Shown: positions 1 through 8,188 of the stretch, one piece after another
Layout: the number at the start of each line of letters is the position of its first letter
Position numbering within the stretch: position 1 is the stretch's first letter
IMG/VR virus record: IMGVR_UViG_3300032087_000620
Span: 1 to 21,678 of that record
DNA: 21,678 bases
Source of the DNA: a virus
Strand: one strand, 5' to 3'
The notes under the pieces: model-generated
What the model was told of the DNA's origin: nothing
The model's input: only the letters and a program-made list of their open reading frames with translations
Database searches by the model: none
Translations under genes and position numbers: made by a program

Positions 1-268
1 ATTGAATAGTATCTACACTTGGTTGAAAATCATTTATTGTTAAAAAATGAACATTGTATGTACTTTCTTGTATAGAAGTAAAAATTGCACTAGATAAAGC
101 TGATACATTTTTAGTTTCAATTAATTCTAATTGTCCAAATGTAGTCCATTTATTATCTGCTACTAATTCATTTATTTCAGCAGGATTGAATACACCTTTG
201 TTTAATCCAAAACTTTGTGCAGGTATATCTACCCCTACATATCCATACTTATTACTTTTATCACTCAT
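1..268 (-). CDS. Partial CDS: fourth paralogue (related to paralogue A), cut by the left edge
   Basis: Starting at the ATG at 268, directly after the TAG of paralogue C, a frame stays open for 89 codons to the window edge. The visible product begins MSDKSNKYGYVGVDIPAQSF and continues FNPAEINELVADNKWTTFG, QLELIETKNVSALSSAIFT and YNVHFLTINDFQPSVDTIQ. These line up with YGYLGQNTPNQ, SISDVADLEKQGKFGG, SLELIEEKSISAVSSADF and YDIHFLTINNV of paralogue A. AAGG lies a few bases upstream of the ATG. The C-terminal half lies outside the window. Confidence 0.85.
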   Translation of the reverse strand, partial: MSDKSNKYGYVGVDIPAQSFGLNKGVFNPAEINELVADNKWTTFGQLELIETKNVSALSSAIFTSIQESTYNVHFLTINDFQPSVDTIQ

Positions 269-775
269 CTATAACACCTTATATAATGTAAATGTTCCAC
301 TTGCAAAATTACTTGCACTTTCCCAATAAAAAACAATAGTATCACAAGCACTTGCCTGTGTTACAACTCCACCACCTTGTTGTCCAATCATTAGATTTGT
401 ATATGTTAAATAATTAGTTTCATAGGTAATAAAAGAATATTCACTAGCATTATTAAAATTAAATAAATAAAATATTCCCTGTCCTGTTTCATTTGCACCA
501 TTACCTGTTGCACCATTAATATCAAACCTTGTTGCACCACTTGCAGAATTATTACCAAAAGTTGTATCTGGTCTTAAATCTTTACTTGCCCTGCTATAAG
601 GTGTTAAAACTGTTGCACCATTTTTAAGTTGTATTCTCATATCTTTATTATCAGTAGCACATTGAACATTATTCATAGCAATCATATAAACATCATCAGT
701 AGTAATTTGATTAAAAGATACTTCTGCTACTGCACTTGTTACTGTTTCTGTTGCTACTTGTACTAATTTACCCAT
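269..775 (-). CDS. Tail-tip/decoration-like beta protein, paralogue C (168 residues)
   Basis: A third, more diverged member: VTSAVAEVSFNQITTDDVYM, MNNVQCATDNKDMRIQLKNG, and the C-terminal FASGTFTLYKVL in place of FNSGSIKIYGL. The middle region (AFG/NN-rich, residues about 70-115) is variable among the copies, as expected for surface loops. AAGG/AGGG lies six bases before the ATG. The stop TAG is followed immediately by the ATG of the next, truncated member. Confidence 0.75.
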   Translation of the reverse strand: MGKLVQVATETVTSAVAEVSFNQITTDDVYMIAMNNVQCATDNKDMRIQLKNGATVLTPYSRASKDLRPDTTFGNNSASGATRFDINGATGNGANETGQGIFYLFNFNNASEYSFITYETNYLTYTNLMIGQQGGGVVTQASACDTIVFYWESASNFASGTFTLYKVL

Positions 776-1304
776 TATCTACCCTTAGTCCATAAATTTT
801 TATACTTCCACTATTAAAATTTTCACTTGTACTTCCATTAAAAATATGTATTCCTGTAATTGAAGTTAATTGCTTTAATACACCTATTTGTTTGTTTCCA
901 TAAGCATAAGTACCAACTAAATGTCCTTGATTTTGATTTATGTAAAATGTGTATGAACTAGATGAAAATGGATTAAAAATATATCCTACACTTCCACCAC
1001 CTACTGTGTTAGATTGTTGTAACCAAAAATCTGCTCTATCAATATTTGTTCTAGTAATTGGTCTTTCTAAAAAAACATCTCCACTTCTCATCATTAAAGA
1101 AGCCATATCATAATTACTTGCAGATATAATACTTCCACTAGAATTTACAAATCTTACATCTTGGTCTGCACCTGCAGTTGTGGTAATACATAAAGTTGAA
1201 ACAATTTTGTAAATATCAAAATCTGCTGAAAATACATTATTAATAGTGATTGCAGTTACAGAAGTATCAGCAACAGTTTCATTAATTAATCTTAAAGCAC
1301 TCAT
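768..1304 (-). CDS. Tail-tip/decoration-like beta protein, paralogue B (178 residues)
   Basis: The same beta domain as the preceding gene: VADTSVTAITINNVFSADFD, then IYKIVSTLCITTTAG, DQDVRFVNSSGSII, and a C-terminal FNSGSIKIYGLRVDNG that matches the FS-x-x-(A/I)-K-(L/I)-YG ending of paralogue A. The N-terminal YGYLG segment is absent. The ATG at 1304 overlaps the previous TGA (ATGA). A TTG at 1337 could extend it by 11 residues but has no ribosome-binding support. The stop overlaps the next start by 8 nt. Structural role; function unknown. Confidence 0.78.
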   Translation of the reverse strand: MSALRLINETVADTSVTAITINNVFSADFDIYKIVSTLCITTTAGADQDVRFVNSSGSIISASNYDMASLMMRSGDVFLERPITRTNIDRADFWLQQSNTVGGGSVGYIFNPFSSSSYTFYINQNQGHLVGTYAYGNKQIGVLKQLTSITGIHIFNGSTSENFNSGSIKIYGLRVDNG

Positions 1305-1927
1305 AGTTGTTTTACTCCATAGAGTTTTGCAGTACAAGAAAAATTTGTTCCTGCATTTGACAGTAATCTTATTGCATTAATTGTTTCTGCAACTGCATAT
1401 ACACCACCACCAAATCTCATTTCTAAATTTCCACTACTTCTAATAGAATTTGATTGCCAATTTTGAAAACTATATTTTGAACTGTTTGACAAATTATATA
1501 AATATATATAACTATTTGATTTTTCATTTGTTGCATTACCTGTCAAACAAGTAGTAATTAAACTTGTTCCTGTAGTTGTTCTACTTTCTTGAAATGTTCC
1601 ATCACTTTCCCCCTGTTGATTTGCATATTGGTAATTTGAACTTTCAAAAGTGCTTCCACTATCATTAGAAAATCTTAATTGTAATCTATCATCATCTGTT
1701 GCAACATCTACATTATTAATAGTTAGAAAATGTATATCATAAAGTGTACCTTTTATATTTGTAAAATCTGCTGATGAAACTGCACTAATAGATTTTTCCT
1801 CAATAAGTTCTAAGCTACCACCAAACTTACCCTGTTTTTCTAAATCAGCTACATCAGATATAGAAAATACACCACTATTAGATTTAGTTTGATTTGGTGT
1901 ATTTTGTCCTAGATAACCATAAGGCAT
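1301..1927 (-). CDS. Tail-tip/decoration-like beta protein, paralogue A (208 residues)
   Basis: The N-terminal MPYGYLGQNTPNQTKSNSGVF and SISDVADLEKQGKFGGSLELI segments are followed by a beta domain (SAVSSADFTNIKGTLYDIHF, LTINNVDVATDDDRLQLRF) and a C-terminal strand pair ending FSCTAKLYGVKQL. The later domain recurs in the next two genes and in the truncated gene at the left edge. Such domains are frequent in phage virion proteins near fibre genes. AAGGAG six bases before the ATG gives a clear start. The stop overlaps the next ATG by four bases (ATGA). Receptor binding is possible from position, but there is no direct evidence. Confidence 0.8.
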   Translation of the reverse strand: MPYGYLGQNTPNQTKSNSGVFSISDVADLEKQGKFGGSLELIEEKSISAVSSADFTNIKGTLYDIHFLTINNVDVATDDDRLQLRFSNDSGSTFESSNYQYANQQGESDGTFQESRTTTGTSLITTCLTGNATNEKSNSYIYLYNLSNSSKYSFQNWQSNSIRSSGNLEMRFGGGVYAVAETINAIRLLSNAGTNFSCTAKLYGVKQL

Positions 1928-1937
1928 ATGTAACTCC

Positions 1938-2267
1938 TTATGTTATTTCTACGACACCCAGATATGCTTCTAAATCGCCTGAAGCTGCACCACCTGTAAG
2001 TTGTATATAATCTCCAGTTTCAAGAATAATCTTACTTGTTCCTGCTAACTCTATTGTTGTGTCTGCTGGAACAGATAATGTATTTGCGATTCTTGCATTT
2101 CCAGAAGTTCCATCTACGACATCTGCTGTAATAGTATCATCTGCTGCACCATCAACATTGGTAATTCTCAATGTGATAACAACAGATTCTGTACTTGCAG
2201 GTGCAGTATAGATAGTCTGTGCTGAACTGGTTACATCCAGGTATGCGTTCTTAAATGCTTCTGCCAT
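1938..2267 (-). CDS. Small beta-rich virion protein (109 residues)
   Basis: The product has a compact all-beta appearance: AQTIYTAPASTESVVITLRITNVDG, then strands in DDTITADVVDGTSGNARI, TLSVPADTTIELAGTSK and a C-terminal GDYIQLTGGAASGDLEAYLGVVEIT. Similar short proteins lie beside fibre genes in marine phages and are taken as structural; I know of no tested function. GAGG and GAG lie just before the ATG, with three to five bases' spacing. It lies between the fibre-like gene (9 bases after it) and the first small paralogue (10 bases before that gene), so it is probably part of the distal tail or a capsid decoration. Confidence 0.8.
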   Translation of the reverse strand: MAEAFKNAYLDVTSSAQTIYTAPASTESVVITLRITNVDGAADDTITADVVDGTSGNARIANTLSVPADTTIELAGTSKIILETGDYIQLTGGAASGDLEAYLGVVEIT

Positions 2268-2276
2268 TTTCTCCTC

Positions 2277-3860
2277 TTATCCTAATGCTAATACTAATCC
2301 TAGACTAACGCCACCACCACCACCAGCAGCAGTTAGAACACCATTACTTGCTGTAATTGTAGAACCATCTGCCATAGCTGTTGCTAAGTCTGCAATACTT
2401 TCTTTCTTAGATGAATTATCATCTGCATCTATTATAGCAATACTATCGTTTGCTACACTAACACTCGCAGCAGATAAATCATTTAAGTCTAGTTTTAACT
2501 CTGTTGTATCTATTGATAAACCACCATTGGTTTTTAAGTCTGTACTAAATACTGTGCCTGTTAAATCTAAACCATCACCTGCTGTATATTCTGTGTTGGT
2601 ATCTGTTGCAGCAATAGTAATAGAACCACCACCATTTGTAATAGTTACATTAGAACCTTGTGTTAATGTTGCTTTGTCTAATGTGTTACCTGTAGAGTTA
2701 CCTATTAATAACTGACCATCTGTATAGCTTGTCTGTCCTGTACCACCACTACCAACAACTAATGTTGCAGATAATCCTGCTGCTGTACCAGATGTGTTTT
2801 GTGTACCAGCAGTATCAACACCTGGCAGAGATATGTTTGCTGTACCATCAAATGATACACCACCAATAGTTCTTGCTGTTTCTAAAGCTGTTGCTGTTGA
2901 TGCGTTACCAGTTAAGTCACCTGTAACATTAACAGTAATACTAGAAGGCAGACCTATTGTAAGTGTTTGTCCAGTAGCAGATGTTTCTATCTCGTTAGTT
3001 GTACCTGCTATGGTAAATGTCTGACTATCTAAATCTACAGAGCCTGTGCCTGTGTCACCACCAAAGTCTAAATCCTCTCCTGTCACTTGTGCATCTACAT
3101 AAGCAGTTGTTGCTACTTTAGTAGAGTTATCACTAGCAGATTGTGTTGTAGCTGTTACGCCATCTGCAAGTACAGAAGTAGCAGTTACATTACCAGTTAA
3201 ATCACCTGTAACATTTCCTGTCACATTGACAGTAATAGATGATGGTAGACCTATAGTAAGTGTTTGACCTGTTGCACTTGTTTCAACTTCATTTGCTGTA
3301 CCAGCAATAGTAAATGTTTGTGAATCTAAATCAACTGCACCAGTTCCACTATCACCACCAAAATCTAAGTCTTGTGCTGTTACCTGGCTATCTACATAGG
3401 CTTTAACTGATTGCTGTGTTACACCTTTAGTAGCACTATCAGAAACCATATCATCTTCATCTAAAAATAATGTTGTATTGACTGCTGTACCAGCTTCGTT
3501 AATTATGGTATCTACCCTGTCATTTATATCTTCAATGTGTTGTGCCATAGGAACATAACGAATTGTTGAACCTGATGCGTGTGATAAACCAGAAGTTGCT
3601 GATGAGCCTTTTAAAAATCTATATGATGAACCACCATCTCCTAATGTAATTGTTTTTGTACCAACATTAATTGCAGAAACAAGTACATACTCTCTGTTGG
3701 TTGATGAATCTGGTTCTATAACAAGATAACAAGGTGCTTCTATATTATTACTAGCAGCATCAGTAACTGCTGTTAATGTTGCAGTTGTGCCTGAAGCTCC
3801 TAATGTTGTTGATAAAGTTGTTTCAAACGCATTTAAAAGTTTTGTTTCTTGTGCTGTCAT
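2277..3860 (-). CDS. Tail fibre-like protein with internal duplication
   Basis: A 527-residue Thr/Gly/Ser/Asp-rich protein typical of trimeric phage fibres. The N-terminus (20-110) holds a beta module ending in an H-x-x-GS motif (SHASGSTIRYVP) and a helix, as in virion-attachment domains. A 63-residue unit (153-215 and 252-314) is repeated about 99 residues apart, with conserved AYVD-x-QVT, DLDFGGD, VDLDSQTFTIAGT and IGLPSSITVNVTG. The next segment TATALETARTIGGVSFDGTANI is a widespread fibre motif in marine phages. The C-terminus ends in a Gly-rich run (AAGGGGGVSLGLVLALG) with no obvious chaperone or enzyme domain. The likely role is the shaft of a receptor-binding fibre. The start is the ATG in GGATAGAATG, one base after the previous TAG. 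Confidence 0.88.
   Translation of the reverse strand: MTAQETKLLNAFETTLSTTLGASGTTATLTAVTDAASNNIEAPCYLVIEPDSSTNREYVLVSAINVGTKTITLGDGGSSYRFLKGSSATSGLSHASGSTIRYVPMAQHIEDINDRVDTIINEAGTAVNTTLFLDEDDMVSDSATKGVTQQSVKAYVDSQVTAQDLDFGGDSGTGAVDLDSQTFTIAGTANEVETSATGQTLTIGLPSSITVNVTGNVTGDLTGNVTATSVLADGVTATTQSASDNSTKVATTAYVDAQVTGEDLDFGGDTGTGSVDLDSQTFTIAGTTNEIETSATGQTLTIGLPSSITVNVTGDLTGNASTATALETARTIGGVSFDGTANISLPGVDTAGTQNTSGTAAGLSATLVVGSGGTGQTSYTDGQLLIGNSTGNTLDKATLTQGSNVTITNGGGSITIAATDTNTEYTAGDGLDLTGTVFSTDLKTNGGLSIDTTELKLDLNDLSAASVSVANDSIAIIDADDNSSKKESIADLATAMADGSTITASNGVLTAAGGGGGVSLGLVLALG
2919..3107 (-). repeat. Fibre repeat unit, copy 2
   Basis: This encodes residues 252-314 and lies about 99 residues after copy 1. 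The intervening 36 residues (VTGDLTGNVTATSVLADGV and onward) contain short VTG/LTGN units that also follow copy 2, suggesting the whole block was duplicated. Confidence 0.85.
3216..3404 (-). repeat. Fibre repeat unit, copy 1
   Basis: This encodes residues 153-215 of the fibre-like protein. It shares nearly every residue with the copy at 2919-3107, with small changes such as TAQ versus TGE and GAVDLD versus GSVDLD. The DNA of the two copies has drifted at third positions, so the duplication is not recent. Confidence 0.85.
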
Positions 3861-3861
3861 T

Positions 3862-5778
3862 CTATCCTAATCTATCTACTCCTAATAATCCTACACCTAA
3901 TTTAGAACTTGCAGTAGAAACTGTAAATATTTTACTACCTCTAAATCGTACTAAACAATATACAGTTGTACTACCTCTATTGCTTATTTCCTCAATAGGT
4001 GCTGATACATTCTCTATGATACCACGCAAAAAGGTTTGTGGTCTGTATATCTCTAATTGGACATTCTTACCTTCTTTGTTACGCAGAGCTTGATATATAA
4101 GGTCACCTTGACCTGTCACTTTAAGTGCTTTTCTATATGGTCTTTCTACTTGGTCAGATATATTTATAGGCATATCTACAATTAAATCCTCTACTAACTG
4201 GAAGCCTCTAACAGCAAATGACAGTAATTCAGGAGATATATTTGTATCATTTGTTGTAATATCTATCTTGACTGCTAACCATCTACCTATAACATTTTCT
4301 ACAATCTGTTCTTCACCACCAACACCACCAGTAATACTTACTTGTTCTGACCAAGTATTAGCAGTAGGTGCATTTATATCTTCAGGTGATATAGATGTAG
4401 ATAGCTTTACAGAACCAGCAGATACTGTATTACAAGTAACTTTTGCTCCTACCCATTGTTTCTTTTCTGATGTAAAGAAATCAGCTAGTGCCATAATTAC
4501 ATATCCTGCTGACACATAACTTGTGCTTTCTCTATACAAACCACCACCTGATACTGTTGCAAATATTCTGTCAGAGAATACTGCTATACCCTCTACTATC
4601 CCACTTTCACCAAACTCTAAATCTCTAGCTATACCACCTGTTGGTAGATAATATCGCCACAGATTTGTTTTACTTGCACTATCTACTATGCCTGTATAAA
4701 TACTATCTCTAGTGGATATAATTTTATAAGGTGCTTGATTAAGTGTTGTTGAACCATTACCCCATTGTTTAAGTAACTGTGCATTGACTAAGACATACAA
4801 ACTATTTGCATTTGTTATTTCTGCTACATATAGTCTGCCAATCTTTCCACTAGCAGTGTTCTGATATGTACCATAAAATATAAGACCTTGTGCTGCATCT
4901 ATTGCATTAGGCACTTCCCCTTCTATAAATGTCTGACCTTTTAGTGTAAGACTTGATGATTCATCTGCAAAAGAATATATATAACCATCTGTTGCACAAG
5001 CTAATACTACTGCACCACCATCTGCTAAGTCTGTCCACTCTGTGCCAGTAGGTAATGTTTTCATAGTTGTTGGTGTGCTACCATCAGGTATTTCAAACAA
5101 ATCACCAGAAGTATCACTAGCAACAATACGACCTTTCATAGACCATATTTTGCTATAAGTCTTATGATTGTTGTGTACAGAGTAAGTAGAAGCAGCAGTT
5201 CTTACATACACATCACCATTAGCAACTAGGTATAGCCTTGTTCCTAAGACAGCCATACCTGTAATATCATTACCTGCACTAGGTGCAGTTTCAGATGTTA
5301 CAGATGGACTAGTATCTAATGGCGAATCAATCCTTTTTAACACATCACCATCTGCAAAGAATATAGAACCACTTAATTCTTGCATATATAAATTTGTTTC
5401 TGTTGTGCTACTTAATTCATCAGTATCGTGTAGTAATGATACTTTGTATTCGTTACCTACATCTTTACCACTAAATACATCTACACCTTTACTATCCCAA
5501 TATTTTTGGAAATCAAATTGTCCTGCATTTCTCTGATGTGCTTTATCTAAACCACTACCACCAGAAAAGTCTGTCCTAGAATAAATCTGACCAAACTCTT
5601 GTTGGAAATCTTCTGGTGTTTCTGATGTATTTATAGCTTGTGCCTGTAGTGGCGAAGTGTTTATATTAAGTTGCCTACCAGGACCAGCAGCAAAGCGTAA
5701 AAACAAATCATCTAAATCTGCTTCATAGCCAAAAGCCTGTGGGTGTGATGTGTTAGCAGAGGAAGGTAATACTGCCAT
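3862..5778 (-). CDS. Large beta-propeller-like tail protein
   Basis: A 638-residue beta-rich protein. The N-terminus (1-110) has FGYEADLDDLFLRF and a YWDSKGVD segment. Residues about 130-425 repeat short units in which a hydrophobic strand follows a turn, for example YMQELSGSIFFADGDVLKRI, MAVLGTRLYLVANGDVYVRT and IWSMKGRIVASDTSGDLFEI, as in a beta-propeller. Residues 440-527 look like a beta-sandwich (TCNTVSAGSVKLSTSISPED to FAVRGF), and 530-638 form a final beta domain, as in tail hub or nozzle proteins. Its order after the adaptor and before the fibre agrees with a tail nozzle or hub component of a short tail; the exact role is inference. It starts by TAATG coupling without a Shine-Dalgarno. 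Confidence 0.82.
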   Translation of the reverse strand: MAVLPSSANTSHPQAFGYEADLDDLFLRFAAGPGRQLNINTSPLQAQAINTSETPEDFQQEFGQIYSRTDFSGGSGLDKAHQRNAGQFDFQKYWDSKGVDVFSGKDVGNEYKVSLLHDTDELSSTTETNLYMQELSGSIFFADGDVLKRIDSPLDTSPSVTSETAPSAGNDITGMAVLGTRLYLVANGDVYVRTAASTYSVHNNHKTYSKIWSMKGRIVASDTSGDLFEIPDGSTPTTMKTLPTGTEWTDLADGGAVVLACATDGYIYSFADESSSLTLKGQTFIEGEVPNAIDAAQGLIFYGTYQNTASGKIGRLYVAEITNANSLYVLVNAQLLKQWGNGSTTLNQAPYKIISTRDSIYTGIVDSASKTNLWRYYLPTGGIARDLEFGESGIVEGIAVFSDRIFATVSGGGLYRESTSYVSAGYVIMALADFFTSEKKQWVGAKVTCNTVSAGSVKLSTSISPEDINAPTANTWSEQVSITGGVGGEEQIVENVIGRWLAVKIDITTNDTNISPELLSFAVRGFQLVEDLIVDMPINISDQVERPYRKALKVTGQGDLIYQALRNKEGKNVQLEIYRPQTFLRGIIENVSAPIEEISNRGSTTVYCLVRFRGSKIFTVSTASSKLGVGLLGVDRLG

Positions 5779-6680
5779 TATGCACTATAGTTTATGTTCA
5801 TTATGGACACAGGTGCAGGATAAAGAGAACGAAGATTACCTCGTGCTTCATCTATCAACAACGACCTAAGTCTAAGTAGTGCATTTCTAAGTCTTTCTCC
5901 TGAACCAACTGGATAGTTTTCTTGTGCTAGTTTTTCTGTAATAAACTCTTGTGTTGTTGCATCTATATCTGTAGCACCTACAATGTCAGCTACAGCACCA
6001 ACCATAACTATTTGTTCGTACTCGTTAGATATTAAACAAGTAGTTGCAAGGTCATCTGTTTCTGCTGTTGGTCTTACAAACTTTCTCTTAACAACTAAAT
6101 GTACTGTTTTACCATTAGTTGTGTTGTAAAACTGTACAGCAGTATTAGTTGTAGAAGGTGGAAAATCTCTAAGTAGTTCTATACCAGCAGATGTGTATTG
6201 TTCTCCACTAGCATTCTGTACATAAGAAGTTAGTATCTCAACTGTACTTGCCGGAACTTCTGCGTATGTTGAATTAGAGGTTACATTAGTTGTAGTTACA
6301 TTGTATAAACTTGGATATAACCTTACTATGTTATCTGCTACTGCATCAAACACAGACTTACGAGGAAATGTTGGATTTAAAAATATATTATCTTTGTCAG
6401 AATGTGCTGCTGCTGTTGTACCAGCATATCCTCTGGAAACTGTTAATACTCTTGTAGAAGGGTTAGCATCAGTAACTAACATAAGTTCTTGGTCTATTTC
6501 TACTAATGCACCTGCTTCTAACAAGTTTTCTTCTTCTACACTAAACAAACCATCTTCATAAGTAAGTGAGGTATCTGAATCTGTAATAGCACCATCTAAC
6601 CTAGAGAACGCTGCTAAATCATCAGGTTTGTTTAAAAAATCTCTATATATTCTATCTACAAGTGTGCTTACTGCTGCCAT
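5778..6680 (-). CDS. Head-tail adaptor / connector candidate
   Basis: The 300-residue product follows the capsid gene, where connector proteins usually sit. An N-terminal helix (VDRIYRDFL) is followed by a small beta domain at about residues 30-100: VEIDQELMLVTD, then TVSRGYAGTTAAAHSD and IFLNP. Next comes a helix (FPRKSVFDAVADNIVRLYP, 105-123), then beta-rich sequence and a C-terminal helical part (SGERLRNALLRLRSLLIDEA, 255-274). The RGY-x-GT-x-AA-x-H pattern with a following NP-x-F is familiar from proteins beside phage capsid genes. A related module appears at the N-terminus of the fibre-like protein in this window. Gatekeeper or tail-tube-like functions are alternatives. The stop overlaps the next start (TAATG), without any Shine-Dalgarno. 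Confidence 0.82.
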   Translation of the reverse strand: MAAVSTLVDRIYRDFLNKPDDLAAFSRLDGAITDSDTSLTYEDGLFSVEEENLLEAGALVEIDQELMLVTDANPSTRVLTVSRGYAGTTAAAHSDKDNIFLNPTFPRKSVFDAVADNIVRLYPSLYNVTTTNVTSNSTYAEVPASTVEILTSYVQNASGEQYTSAGIELLRDFPPSTTNTAVQFYNTTNGKTVHLVVKRKFVRPTAETDDLATTCLISNEYEQIVMVGAVADIVGATDIDATTQEFITEKLAQENYPVGSGERLRNALLRLRSLLIDEARGNLRSLYPAPVSIMNINYSA

Positions 6681-6695
6681 ATATACCTATGTTAC

Positions 6696-6723
6696 TAGAG
6701 GGAGAAGTATTTATCTCCCTCTA
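6696..6723 (-). terminator. 10-bp hairpin after the capsid gene (attenuator or processing element)
   Basis: TAGAGGGAGA (minus strand 6723-6714) and TCTCCCTCTA (6705-6696) form a perfect 10-bp stem with an 8-base loop, the most stable stem that I noticed in the window. It lies between the capsid stop and the next start. No U-run follows on the minus strand, so it is not a classical intrinsic terminator. It more likely stabilises the abundant capsid mRNA 3' end, is cut by an RNase, or partly reduces read-through into the tail genes. Confidence 0.55.
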
Positions 6724-6732
6724 ATAAATATA

Positions 6733-6762
6733 CTATCTAACTACTTATTAGGAAGTAGATAG
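6733..6762 (-). repeat. Inverted repeat spanning the capsid stop codon
   Basis: CTACTT (6758-6753) pairs with AAGTAG (6746-6741) around a six-base loop holding the first part of the stop region. An outer CTATCT (6762-6757) can instead pair with AGATAG (6738-6733). The stop codon TAA (6750-6748) falls at the loop. It forms a pair with the stronger hairpin just downstream. Confidence 0.5.
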
Positions 6763-7686
6763 TGTTGTAATTTTGCCGTGGAATTGCTCTGGACCATATT
6801 CTAATCCGACCTCTCCATAGATTTGGAACTTATAAGCTGAACCAGTTTGTGCAAGTGGCTCTGCGAAGAAGTGTCCTTTTCCAGGAATGTCTAAGAATAC
6901 TGGCTTACAATACGCAAGGTCAGCAATCATAATATCATCAACAGGCATATGTCTGTCATAGACAATACCTACTTCACCAAAGTCAGTTTCAATGGTTGTG
7001 ATATTTACACCACCAATGTTTCTATCTCTTGGTGCAAGTGATAATGCACTTGAATAGATTGATGATAGTTTTTGCTTTTGAAAAGCGTTAGCAAAAATAA
7101 CTGGTTGCTCAAAAGGAGCTCCATTATCTGCCATTGACTTTAACAATGAATCAACTTTAGCTTGGTCAAGAGCTGCTGAAGCTGCTGCTACTTCGTTAGT
7201 TGTAATAGCTGCCAACATACCTCTTGTTTTTCTAGCTGTTGATACATCTGTGTCTGCAACATAAGTACCTTTCAAGAAAGAGAACTCTATATCTCTAGCT
7301 GCTCTTTTCATAGCCATATCCAATTGGAAAGCTAATTCATCTTGTACTGGTTGGTTTCCTAAAATGGATTCTCCACTTAGGTTACCTGTTGCTGCTTGTT
7401 TTGTGTATGAAACGTGTACACCATATTGCATAATTTGAGTAACATTTGTTACTTCGCTTCTACTTCTTTCTGCGAAAGTTGCATCTGCACCTTCAGCAAC
7501 TACTGTTTGAGCTGCTGCTGCATTGTCAACTGTTTGCCAGGTGAATTGTTTAGAGGTAACTGATTTACCGCCTGTCATTCCACCAATTGCAGAAAGGAAA
7601 GGTGTATCGTTAGGTGTTATGTTAAATAACTCTCCTACGTAATTCGGGAGGTCATACGAGTCTCCCAATCCTGATACTGCACCCAT
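6748..7686 (-). CDS. Major capsid protein, SU10-like HK97-fold family
   Basis: The 312-residue product forms the capsid shell. Features matching the SU10-type major capsid family (formerly a DUF5309 family, by memory) include the N-terminal NITPNDTPFLSAIGG (22-36), the QFTWQTVDN segment (47-55), EGADATFAERSRSEVTNVTQ (65-84) followed by a VSYT motif, a helix with QDELAFQLDMAMKRAARDIE (about 115-135), and the C-terminal IYGEVGLEYGPEQFHGKI. There is no N-terminal prohead-protease extension. AAAGGAG six bases before the ATG is the best Shine-Dalgarno in this part of the window, consistent with high expression, and a dedicated promoter lies upstream. The gene is followed by tandem inverted repeats in the only other small gap. 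Confidence 0.92.
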   Translation of the reverse strand: MGAVSGLGDSYDLPNYVGELFNITPNDTPFLSAIGGMTGGKSVTSKQFTWQTVDNAAAAQTVVAEGADATFAERSRSEVTNVTQIMQYGVHVSYTKQAATGNLSGESILGNQPVQDELAFQLDMAMKRAARDIEFSFLKGTYVADTDVSTARKTRGMLAAITTNEVAAASAALDQAKVDSLLKSMADNGAPFEQPVIFANAFQKQKLSSIYSSALSLAPRDRNIGGVNITTIETDFGEVGIVYDRHMPVDDIMIADLAYCKPVFLDIPGKGHFFAEPLAQTGSAYKFQIYGEVGLEYGPEQFHGKITTLSTS

Positions 7687-7697
7687 TTAAATCTCCT

Positions 7698-8156
7698 TTA
7701 CTGTTTTTTAGTTAGTGCTCTTAATTTATCTGCTTTGAGATTAGAACTTGTTTGCCAATCACCATCAGCTTGTGCTTGATTTATTTGGTCATCTAAGCCT
7801 ACAGGTTCTACAGGAACTGATGCTTCTATAACAGTATCTAAACTATCTTGACCAGAAACAACTCTTTGTCTTTGTAGTTCTTCTTGAGTTGGCTCAGCTG
7901 GAGTTTCTCCCCAACCATAATCAGCAGCAAATTGCTTTATAGCATCTACTTCTAACTCACCTTTGTACAAGTCTTTTAATGCTTTACCTTCACCAGAGTT
8001 AGGGTCAAATCCTGCATCTTTAATAGCGTTTGCCATCTGTACAGATTTAAACTCTTTCTCTACTGACTCAAGTTCTTTAATACGCTCACGCATTTGCTTG
8101 ATAGCATTATTATCTTCTTGTGTCTCTTCTACTGTATTTTCTACTTCGTTTTCCAT
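7698..8156 (-). CDS. Capsid scaffolding protein
   Basis: The 152-residue product sits directly before the major capsid gene, the usual place of a scaffold, and has the usual composition. It has an acidic N-terminus (MENEVENTVEETQEDNN), a coiled-coil-like helix (IKQMRERIKELESVEKEF, about 19-36), a central helical/Gly segment (ANAIKDAGFDPNSGEGKAL), a Pro/Glu-rich linker, and a basic C-terminal helix (SSNLKADKLRALTKKQ) that in scaffolds contacts the capsid protein. It would direct prohead assembly and leave or be degraded afterwards. I see no protease motif, so it is probably not a fused maturation protease. The start at 8156 is set by a strong Shine-Dalgarno. The major capsid ATG follows 11 bases after its stop. 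Confidence 0.82.
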   Translation of the reverse strand: MENEVENTVEETQEDNNAIKQMRERIKELESVEKEFKSVQMANAIKDAGFDPNSGEGKALKDLYKGELEVDAIKQFAADYGWGETPAEPTQEELQRQRVVSGQDSLDTVIEASVPVEPVGLDDQINQAQADGDWQTSSNLKADKLRALTKKQ

Positions 8157-8161
8157 ATTTT

Positions 8162-8166
8162 CTCCT
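8162..8166 (-). promoter_or_regulatory. Shine-Dalgarno AGGAG fixing the scaffold start at 8156
   Basis: AGGAG is five bases upstream of the ATG at 8156 on the minus strand, close to ideal spacing. No such site precedes the TTG at 8246, so the shorter reading frame is the real one. Confidence 0.75.
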
Positions 8167-8188
8167 ACTCCAAGTATTGCTATAAACT

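Noticed and set aside
1305-1337. TTG start extending paralogue B by 11 residues
   Set aside because: No ribosome-binding site, and the extension overlaps the previous gene; the ATG at 1304 has the common ATGA stop/start overlap.
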